Origin: an uncultured Acidobacteriota bacterium
GTDB taxonomy: Bacteria; Acidobacteriota; Vicinamibacteria; Vicinamibacterales; CAVVIG01
Assembly (NCBI GenBank): GCA_902825985.1
Contig: CADEDC010000035.1
Location: 1 to 57,541 of the forward strand
DNA: 57,541 nucleotides
Direction of reading: 5' to 3'
Shown one piece after another: positions 51,544 to 57,541 of the stretch. The translations under genes and the position numbers were made by a program. The number at the start of each line of letters is the position of its first letter. The first letter of the stretch is position 1. Under the pieces are notes generated by a model. That model was not told the origin of the DNA and searched no databases. It saw only the letters and a list, made by a program, of their open reading frames with translations.

Positions 51544-52784
51544 CACGAGACCTGGCGCTCCAGGGGCCGCCGGCGGATCCATGGCGTCAGGCGCTCGAGG
51601 AGCGGCAGTCGCTCGAACGACAGCCGCGTCGCGAGGTCGGTGGCGGTCGCCAGTGCCTGACCGAGCGCCGCGTCGTCGAGCGGCGCGCCGTCGCTGTACT
51701 GCGCCGCGGTCAGCGTGGCGAGTACGTGCTGCAAGGCGTCCAGGCGGACACCGTCGCGCGGCGTCACGGCGACGAGGCGGCTCAGCGTCTTCGCCGTGGT
51801 CGAACCCGAGACGATGACGAGCGGGCCGGTGCCGAGGCGGCCCCTGACGGCGATGGCGCCGGACGGCGCCGTTTCGCCCTCCGCCGCGCGTCGCTGGCTG
51901 ACGTCCGCGCCGACCGCGCAGGCGCCCACCACGCGGGCCGCCGTCAGCGCCTGCGCGATGTCGTCCGCCGTCCACCGACCGGCGGCGTCGACGCGCGCCC
52001 GCACCGCCACGAGCGTCCGCCGCGCGCCGCGCACGAGCGCGGCGGCGCTCAGCAGCCCAGCGGCCGGTGCCGGTCGCCATGCGGTTGCTCCGAGGGCCCG
52101 TGCGACACCGGCAACCGCGACGACCGCCGCCAGGGCCATGACGAGCATGCCGCCGATGGTCAGGGTGCGACCGCGCGCCGCATGCCCGGCGACGTCGGCG
52201 AACGTGGGCGCGGCAGCGTCACGGATGTCGTTGGCATCGCCTGACACCAGCGACGTCACGCGCAGGCTCTGGCGCGGCATGGCGAATCGCCGTTCCATGC
52301 CCTGGGTGGCGGTGTCGCGGTTGCCGGCGCGCATCTGGATGCGGTAGGCCACCGTCAGGTTGGGCAGCGCGACGTCCTGGTCGAAGAACCGGTCGTTGAT
52401 GAAGCGCAGCGTGTACTCGACCTGGAAGAAGGTGCGCGCGCCGGCCTTGACGTCGGCGGCGACGCGACCGCCGAGCACCTCGAAGGGCGCCAGCTCGATC
52501 GCCTTCGGATCGAGGCGGGCGCGGTCGACCACCGCACTCGCCGTTTCCGTCTCGACCAGCGCACAGGTCAGGATGAGGGTGAAGGGTTGGCCGACCGCGA
52601 TCGCGCTGACGGTCGTCCGCCACCAACAGGTCACCGGGTCAAGTTCCTCGCCTGGCGCCGGCGTCTGCGCCCGCAGCGCGGTGGCGGCGACGGCGATCCA
52701 GACGGCGAGCAGGCCGGCCACGGTGCGGCGGCGGAGCGGCCCCGGGCGGCCGGTGACGCGAACGTCAAGCGTGGGATGGGTCAT
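51543..52784 (-). CDS. Exported membrane protein in the position of MxaA (BatD-like)
   Basis: A 413-residue protein with a signal peptide (VAGLLAVWIAVAATALRAQ). A beta-sandwich-like periplasmic part follows at about 45-190 (SAIAVGQPFTLILTCALVETE, FQVEYTLRFINDRFF, LTVAYRIQ), then membrane segment(s) around LTIGGMLVMALAAVVAVAGVARAL and a cytoplasmic C-terminal part rich in Arg and Ala. BatD-type oxygen-tolerance proteins and MxaA share this plan. It begins 7 bp after the DUF58 gene and its stop overlaps the next start by one base. Third in the order expected of mxaRSACKL. The exact family cannot be decided from motifs alone. Confidence 0.65.
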   Translation of the reverse strand: MTHPTLDVRVTGRPGPLRRRTVAGLLAVWIAVAATALRAQTPAPGEELDPVTCWWRTTVSAIAVGQPFTLILTCALVETETASAVVDRARLDPKAIELAPFEVLGGRVAADVKAGARTFFQVEYTLRFINDRFFDQDVALPNLTVAYRIQMRAGNRDTATQGMERRFAMPRQSLRVTSLVSGDANDIRDAAAPTFADVAGHAARGRTLTIGGMLVMALAAVVAVAGVARALGATAWRPAPAAGLLSAAALVRGARRTLVAVRARVDAAGRWTADDIAQALTAARVVGACAVGADVSQRRAAEGETAPSGAIAVRGRLGTGPLVIVSGSTTAKTLSRLVAVTPRDGVRLDALQHVLATLTAAQYSDGAPLDDAALGQALATATDLATRLSFERLPLLERLTPWIRRRPLERQVS

Positions 52785-52791
52785 GGTGTGC

Positions 52792-53745
52792 TCATCGCTG
52801 CTTGCGCAGGCGGCGCTCGGCGGTGAACGCAGCGAGCACCGCGGCGGCCTGTTCCCAGTCGGTGCCGATTCGAACCACGTCCAGGTTCTGTCGCGTCGCC
52901 CGCCTGGCCACGTCGTCCTGCCAGTCGCGCGCCCGCTCGGCGAGGCGTCGCACGCCGCGCCGCGACACCAGTTGACGGCGGCCGGTTTCGACGTCCTGCA
53001 CCTGGATCCACCAGGCGCCGGCCGCCGGCACGGTGAAGGCGGCGCCGGCGTCGACCATCACCAGGAACAGGTCGTGACGGGCGTTGAGGTGCGACAACTC
53101 GGACAGCGTCGCGTCGATGTCGTCGAACAGGAAGTCGGACACGACCGCGACCAGCGACGTGCGCCGCATCACGCCGGCGATTGAATGACCGACATGATGA
53201 AATCTGGTGATGGGCTCGAGGCCGCGCCCGTACTGGTAGGCCTCCAGGCAGTGCGCCACCTGGTGGCGGCCCGCGCGCGGCGAAATCGTCGCCATCCCCT
53301 CGAATCCGCGGTCGAACGTGATCAGGCCGAACGCATCCTGGAAGAACGCCGCGGAGAGCCCGATCGTCCCGATCGCCCACGCGATGGCGCGTGCGACCGG
53401 CGTGGCGTCGGTGCCGCACAGGGTGGAGCGTGAGCGGTCGGCCACCGCGACGATGGCCGCCGTGCCCGGCTGCTCGAAGTCGCGGACGACGAGCGGACTG
53501 AAGTTGTTCAGGCTCGACTGCGGCCAGTCGACAATCGACAACCGATCCCCGGGCTCCCAGTTGCGCAAGCCGACGTAGTCGAAGCCCGGGCCATGGAAGA
53601 GGCTGCGGTGATCGCCGAGCGTGTACTCGCGCAGGCGGCGCATGACCATGAGCTCGATGGCGTCGAGCTCCGCCTCCGCCACCAGCGGCGCCTGCCGCGG
53701 TGACGCCGGTTGCCGCGAATCGCCGATCGCCCGACCCTGTTCCAT
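52792..53745 (-). CDS. DUF58-domain protein (MxaS-like)
   Basis: A 317-residue protein with the DUF58 signature near 57-93 (GLRNWEPGDRLSIVDWPQSS, RDFEQPGTAAIVAVADRSRS). The latter is the front of a VWA-like fold with D-R-S-R-S in place of the metal site. There is no signal peptide or membrane helix, so it should be cytoplasmic. DUF58 proteins nearly always accompany MoxR ATPases and VWA proteins; in methylotrophs this is MxaS. It lies 22 bp downstream of the MoxR gene. Its role is presumed to be part of the chaperone machine, linking the ATPase to the membrane VWA proteins. Confidence 0.88.
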   Translation of the reverse strand: MEQGRAIGDSRQPASPRQAPLVAEAELDAIELMVMRRLREYTLGDHRSLFHGPGFDYVGLRNWEPGDRLSIVDWPQSSLNNFSPLVVRDFEQPGTAAIVAVADRSRSTLCGTDATPVARAIAWAIGTIGLSAAFFQDAFGLITFDRGFEGMATISPRAGRHQVAHCLEAYQYGRGLEPITRFHHVGHSIAGVMRRTSLVAVVSDFLFDDIDATLSELSHLNARHDLFLVMVDAGAAFTVPAAGAWWIQVQDVETGRRQLVSRRGVRRLAERARDWQDDVARRATRQNLDVVRIGTDWEQAAAVLAAFTAERRLRKQR

Positions 53746-53767
53746 GTTCGTCTGGACCCGCGCCGGG

Positions 53768-54808
53768 TCAGGGGATGGCGGTGACTCGCAGAATGTCCGT
53801 GATCACCGTGTCGGTCGTGAGACCGTGCGCCGCCGCGTGCGGGCCCAGCCAGATCCGGTGGCCGAGAATGTAGGGAGCCAGATCCTGGATGTCCTCCGGG
53901 TAGACGACGCTGCGGCGGCCGGACAGCAGCGCCCACACCTTGGCCAGGCGTCCCCAGCAGATGATGGCTCGCGGCGAGGCGCCGAGCTCGACCCCGCGTT
54001 CCACCATCTCGGACGGCGAGTGCCGATGCCAGTCGGTCTCCGGGTTGTAGGGGCGGGTCGCCGCCACCAGCCGCTGAATGTAGTCGGACAGCCGATCGTG
54101 GAGGAATACGTGCTCGTTGATCGCCGCCCGCAACTGGATGATCCGCTCCTTCGACATCAGCGCCGACAGGCGAACGCGCTTGAAGTCGAACTTCACCAGT
54201 TTGGCTTCCTCGTGCGGCGGCAGGTAGCCGATGTTCACCATCATCGCAAACCGGTCGGTCGCGGCCTCGGACAGCGGGAACGTGCCCTGGCCGAGCTCGA
54301 CCGGGTTCATTGTTGCGATCGCGAAGCTGAACGCCGGCAGCTCGTAGGTGACGCTGCCCACCGTGACGGTGCGATCCTGCAGGCCTTCGAGGAACGCGCT
54401 CTGCGACTTGAGCGGGATGCGGTTGATCTCGTCGAGCAGGATGACCTCGGCCGACGCCATCGGCCCGAACTCGGTCATCGTCTCGCCGGTGGCCGGGTTG
54501 ATCATCTGATAGCCGACCACCTCGGTCGGCTGCAGGTCGGCACGGCCCTGCAGGCGAACGAACTTCGCGTCGCTAATCGCCGCGAGGATGACGCCGAAGA
54601 ACGTCTTGCCGACGCCCGGCACCCCGCGCAGGAGCAGGTTGCCGGCGTTGACCTGGCGCTGTTCCTTCTTGTCGTAGGTCGTCGGAATCTCCGACAGCAG
54701 GACGACATTGGCCAGCACCTTGGCCGTGTCGTAGCCAACCAGCGCCTTGCTGCCCTCGGCGACGATCGCCTGGTGAAATGCCAACGCCTCTTCGAGATCG
54801 GGATGCAC
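53768..54808 (-). CDS. MoxR-family AAA+ ATPase
   Basis: A 346-residue protein from a GTG at 54808. Walker A is GVPGVGKT at 62-69, Walker B is ILLDEINR at 123-130, sensor 1 lies in ATMNP at 165-169 and DRF at 185-187 supplies the arginine finger region. The C-terminal lid follows. The family members are cytoplasmic chaperone ATPases that help fold or load metal into other proteins; the founding member, MoxR, is encoded beside methanol dehydrogenase. It is the first gene of an eight-gene minus-strand run and is divergent from the cytochrome c and PQQ alcohol dehydrogenase genes, with 194 bp between. That spacing would allow joint regulation, though no promoter pair is clear. Confidence 0.92.
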   Translation of the reverse strand: MHPDLEEALAFHQAIVAEGSKALVGYDTAKVLANVVLLSEIPTTYDKKEQRQVNAGNLLLRGVPGVGKTFFGVILAAISDAKFVRLQGRADLQPTEVVGYQMINPATGETMTEFGPMASAEVILLDEINRIPLKSQSAFLEGLQDRTVTVGSVTYELPAFSFAIATMNPVELGQGTFPLSEAATDRFAMMVNIGYLPPHEEAKLVKFDFKRVRLSALMSKERIIQLRAAINEHVFLHDRLSDYIQRLVAATRPYNPETDWHRHSPSEMVERGVELGASPRAIICWGRLAKVWALLSGRRSVVYPEDIQDLAPYILGHRIWLGPHAAAHGLTTDTVITDILRVTAIP

Positions 54809-55002
54809 CTTCGCGCCCTTTTCGGTTCACCGGGCTGTCACGTCGCGTGCGGTCCAGTCCGCCCGAACCCCGGAAGCGGCTCATCATAACGTGGAAGGCG
54901 GGTCCCGCCGCGTCCGGGATGGTCAGCCGGGCGCCGGTCAACGATGACCGCCCTTCGATCTCGCTCGACAACCCAGGGTGAGGTCGGGGAGAGTAGTGAG
55001 CC

Positions 55003-55791
55003 ATGAAACGGCTGTCTCTGTTGCTTCTGGTGCTGCCCGTGTGCGGTCTGATGGCGCTCCCGCCCGGCGTCGAGCGGGTTGCCGCGCAGGAACAACATCC
55101 CGGCGAGTACTCGCCGGTCGACATCGAGAACGGGTCTCGCCTGTATACGAGCCAGTGCATCACGTGCCATGGTCCGACCGGCGACGGGGTCAGCGGCATC
55201 GACTTGCGGCGCGGGACGTTCAAGCGTATCGCGTCGGACGATGACCTGCGGTCCGTGATCACGGGCGGCGTCCCGGGCACCGGCATGCCCAAGTTCGCCT
55301 TCAGCCCGACCGAGCAGAACGGCGTCGTCGCCTACATCCGCGCCGGGTTCGAGGTCGGCGGCCGCGCCGCCAAGGTCGGCGACACGAAGCGCGGCAAGCA
55401 GGTCTTCGAGACCAAAGGCGGCTGCACCGGCTGCCACCGGGTGGAGGGCAATGGCGCCCGGAAGGGCCCGGACCTCACCGACATCGGCGCGATGCGCAGT
55501 GCGACCATGCTGCAGCAGTCGCTGACCGAGCCGACCGGCGCGCTCCTGCCGATCAACCGGCCGGTGCGGGCGGTGACCAAGGCCGGGAAGACGATGACAG
55601 GCCGTCGCCTGAACGAAGACACCTACACGGTGCAGATCATCGATGAGAGCGGCCGTCTGCAGTCGCTGCTCAAGGCCGATCTCAAGGAGTTCCAGGTGCA
55701 GACGGCGTCGCCGATGCCGTCGTTCCGCGACACGCTGACGGCGGACGAGATTGCCGACGTCGTCGCCTATCTTCTCTCGCTGAAAGGCTGA
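55003..55791 (+). CDS. Diheme c-type cytochrome next to PQQ alcohol dehydrogenase
   Basis: A 262-residue protein. The signal peptide (LSLLLLVLPVCGLMAL) leads to a first cytochrome c domain with CITCH at 52-56 and its Met ligand near 95 (TGMPKF). The second domain has CTGCH at 141-145 with a likely Met near 238 (SPMPSF) and DEIADVVAYLLSLKG as its last helix. The second half resembles the heme-binding domain common in Planctomycetes and Acidobacteria (GPDLTDIG motif). A GGGGAGAG precedes the ATG. The PQQ dehydrogenase gene starts 5 bp after its stop, so it is the likely electron acceptor for that enzyme. It is a soluble periplasmic protein. Confidence 0.9.
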   Translation: MKRLSLLLLVLPVCGLMALPPGVERVAAQEQHPGEYSPVDIENGSRLYTSQCITCHGPTGDGVSGIDLRRGTFKRIASDDDLRSVITGGVPGTGMPKFAFSPTEQNGVVAYIRAGFEVGGRAAKVGDTKRGKQVFETKGGCTGCHRVEGNGARKGPDLTDIGAMRSATMLQQSLTEPTGALLPINRPVRAVTKAGKTMTGRRLNEDTYTVQIIDESGRLQSLLKADLKEFQVQTASPMPSFRDTLTADEIADVVAYLLSLKG

Positions 55792-55796
55792 GCCTC

Positions 55797-57449
55797 ATGG
55801 CCCGACGAATTCTCTTCGCGTCGACGGTCGTCGCCACGCTGCTGTCGACGCTGACGCTCGACGCGCAAGTCACCTACGAGCGTCTGCTGAATGCTGCGAA
55901 GGAGCCGCGCAACTGGCTCTCGTACAGCGGCTCGTACATGAGCCAGCGATACAGCGCCCTGACCCAAATCAACCCGGCCAACGTGAAGAATCTCGAGCAG
56001 AAGTGGGTGCTCCAGAATCGCGTGTTCGGCGCCTGGCAAGCGACACCGCTGGTGATCGACGGGATTATGTATCTCACCCAGCGGCCGAACGACGTGATCG
56101 CACTCGACGCCAGGACCGGACGCGTGTTCTGGACCTATCGGCACAATACGTCGCCCGACCAGAAGGCGTGCTGCGGCTCCAACAACCGTGGCGTCGCGAT
56201 CCTCGGCGACAGTCTCTTCATGGGCACCCTGGACGGTTACCTGCTGTCGCTCGATGCCCACACCGGCAAGCTGCTGTGGCGGAACAAGGTCGCCGAGATG
56301 AAGGCCGCCTACTCCATCACCATGGCGCCGCTTGTCGTGAAGGACAAGGTGATCATTGGTGTCGGCGGCGGTGAGTACGGCATCCGTGGCTTCGTGGCGG
56401 CCTTCGACGCCAGGACCGGGAAGGAGGCGTGGCGGTTCAACACCATCCCGGCGCCCGGCGAGCCGGGCAGCGAAACATGGAAGAACGATGCGTGGAAGAC
56501 CGGTGGCGGCCCCGTCTGGGTGACCGGCTCATTCGACCCGCAACTGAACCTCACGTATTGGGGCGTCGGCAACCCGGGGCCGGACTGGAACAACGAGCAG
56601 CGTCCCGGCGACAACCTCTACACCGACTCGGTCATCGCGCTCGACCCCGACACCGGCAGGCTGAAGTGGCACTTCCAGTTCACGCCGAACGACACCTACG
56701 ACTACGACTCCGTGCAGATCCCCGTGCTCGTCGACATGGACTGGAACGGCACGCCGGTCAAGCTGATGCTGTGGGCGAACCGTAACGGCTACTTCTACGC
56801 CCTCGACCGCGAGACCGGGAAGTTCCTGGTCGGCAAGCCGTTCGTGAAGGTGAACTGGTCGAGCGGCCTCGACGAGAAGGGCCGCCCCATCCAGACCCCG
56901 CAGCCGCCGGGCATGCCGACATGGCCCGGCAACCAGGGCGCGACGAACTGGTACTCGCCGTCGTACAGCCCGCGCACCGGTCTGTTCTACATGTCGGTGT
57001 GGGATGACTACGCCACCATCTACACCAAGCAGAAGCAGGAGTACGTCGAAGGGCGCTACTTCACCGGTGGCGGCTTCCGCGTCTACGGCCCGACGCCCAA
57101 TGCGACGCCGATGCCGACGCTGAGCCGTGGCCCGATCAACAACTGGACCGACGCGGTCGGGAAGGGCGCCGTGATGGCGGTCGATCCCAAGACCGGCGAA
57201 CGCAAGTGGCGGTTCGACATGACCGACGTCACCGACAGCGGCATCCTGACCACGGCGGCCGACCTGCTGTTCACCGGCGGTCGCGAAGGATACTTCCAGG
57301 CCCTCGACGCGAAGGCCGGCACCCTGCTGTGGAAGACGAATCTCGGCGGCCAGATCGTCAACGGTCCGATGACCTACGAGGTGGACGGCAAGCAGTACGT
57401 CGCCGTCATCGCCGGCAACATGCTGTCGGCCTGGGCGCTCCGGGACTGA
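55797..57449 (+). CDS. PQQ-dependent alcohol dehydrogenase, possibly lanthanide-dependent
   Basis: A 550-residue quinoprotein whose signal peptide ends near TLDAQ. Adjacent cysteines C125-C126 form the vicinal disulfide above PQQ typical of methanol/ethanol dehydrogenases. Metal and catalytic residues can be placed: E193 in GGEYGIRG, N259 in GNPGP, catalytic D302 and R329 in NRNG. Two residues after D302 is D304 (YDYD); lanthanide enzymes (XoxF, ExaF, PedH) have Asp there, whereas calcium enzymes have Ala or Ser. The Asn-to-Asp spacing (43) agrees with my recollection of XoxF. No cytochrome domain is fused; the cytochrome gene upstream would take the electrons. The substrate is probably a small alcohol or aldehyde. 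The divergent MoxR run has the order of methanol dehydrogenase accessory genes. Confidence 0.85.
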   Translation: MARRILFASTVVATLLSTLTLDAQVTYERLLNAAKEPRNWLSYSGSYMSQRYSALTQINPANVKNLEQKWVLQNRVFGAWQATPLVIDGIMYLTQRPNDVIALDARTGRVFWTYRHNTSPDQKACCGSNNRGVAILGDSLFMGTLDGYLLSLDAHTGKLLWRNKVAEMKAAYSITMAPLVVKDKVIIGVGGGEYGIRGFVAAFDARTGKEAWRFNTIPAPGEPGSETWKNDAWKTGGGPVWVTGSFDPQLNLTYWGVGNPGPDWNNEQRPGDNLYTDSVIALDPDTGRLKWHFQFTPNDTYDYDSVQIPVLVDMDWNGTPVKLMLWANRNGYFYALDRETGKFLVGKPFVKVNWSSGLDEKGRPIQTPQPPGMPTWPGNQGATNWYSPSYSPRTGLFYMSVWDDYATIYTKQKQEYVEGRYFTGGGFRVYGPTPNATPMPTLSRGPINNWTDAVGKGAVMAVDPKTGERKWRFDMTDVTDSGILTTAADLLFTGGREGYFQALDAKAGTLLWKTNLGGQIVNGPMTYEVDGKQYVAVIAGNMLSAWALRD

Positions 57450-57514
57450 CGACCCGCCAGTCGAGCCTGACTGAGGCCCGTGGATCTGGCACGCACCGCC
57501 GCCGACTGATAAGC

Positions 57515-57541
57515 TGCGCATGGTCAACTGTCCCATGCGCA
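57515..57541. repeat. Perfect 9-bp inverted repeat at the window edge
   Basis: TGCGCATGG, a 9-base spacer and CCATGCGCA form a perfect inverted repeat ending at the last base of the window. An ATG at 57520 inside the left arm is open to the edge (M-V-N-C-P-M-R), so the repeat could be an operator at the start of the next gene, or a hairpin after the dehydrogenase gene. Sequence beyond the window would decide. Confidence 0.5.

Noticed and set aside
50437..52080. A 547-residue version of the MxaC/BatA-like VWA protein
   Set aside because: The extension overlaps the upstream membrane-protein gene out of frame; the ATG at 51543 sits at that gene's stop and fits the family length.
46425..54808. 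A plain Bat aerotolerance operon
   Set aside because: Not excluded, but the alternating order with a helical anchored protein between the two VWA genes and the adjacent PQQ alcohol dehydrogenase fit mxaRSACKL better.

Overview
This is a 57.5 kb, very GC-rich stretch of bacterial chromosome with no rRNA, tRNA, CRISPR array, integrase or transposase that I can see. The gene families suggest Acidobacteriota, most likely the soil class Vicinamibacteria: Oar-like TonB-dependent receptors with an N-terminal carboxypeptidase-regulatory domain, many PQQ quinoproteins and c-type cytochromes, and repeated DUF1592/DUF1552 gene pairs. The taxonomic call is inference from gene content only. Nearly every product carries a Sec or Tat export signal, so the window encodes mainly an extracytoplasmic redox programme.

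Layout. (1) 0.1-3.0 kb: an Oar-like outer-membrane receptor. (2) 3.2-36.3 kb: an accessory block with five paralogous modules, each a large diheme protein (DUF1587/1595/1592/1588/1585) followed by a Tat-exported DUF1552 protein. They lie at 4.9-8.7 (+), 17.4-13.6 (-), 19.7-23.6 (+), 28.0-31.9 (+) and 36.3-32.5 kb (-). Four of the five adjoin a gene for an exported ankyrin-repeat protein (3.2, 17.5, 23.7 and 26.2 kb). Between the modules are an exported epoxide hydrolase, a TauE/SafE permease and a PQQ dehydrogenase in one run (9.6-13.6 kb), an FmdB-type zinc ribbon, a monoheme cytochrome c and a cytochrome c'-like protein. (3) 36.5-42.0 kb: a second Oar-like receptor behind a good sigma70-type promoter, then a strong hairpin terminator and a second PQQ dehydrogenase. 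(4) 42.1-46.3 kb: two tandem TetR-type regulators and a heme/propeller protein with a carboxypeptidase-regulatory domain. (5) 46.4-57.4 kb: a tight minus-strand operon, MoxR ATPase - DUF58 - membrane protein - VWA - small anchored protein - VWA - cytochrome c'-like - TPR. Divergent from it are a diheme cytochrome c and a PQQ alcohol dehydrogenase with the vicinal-cysteine hallmark.

How the genes may work together. The first six genes of the minus operon in region 5 have the same order as mxaRSACKL, the accessory genes for methanol dehydrogenase in methylotrophs. They lie back to back with a PQQ alcohol dehydrogenase whose D-Y-D metal-site motif is of the lanthanide-dependent type. This is the clearest candidate for an intact, little-described system here. 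The second candidate is the five-fold ankyrin/diheme DUF1592/DUF1552 module array. Its conserved cysteine and histidine motifs and export signals suggest a family of periplasmic or surface redox enzymes with diversified substrates. The TonB receptors and PQQ dehydrogenases could supply substrate and feed electrons into the same cytochrome pool.

Short 9-bp-period repeats recur at four places, three of them at or near the 5' end of a gene for an exported protein. Start codons were chosen from signal peptides, ribosome-binding sites and overlaps; alternatives are noted where the choice is uncertain.
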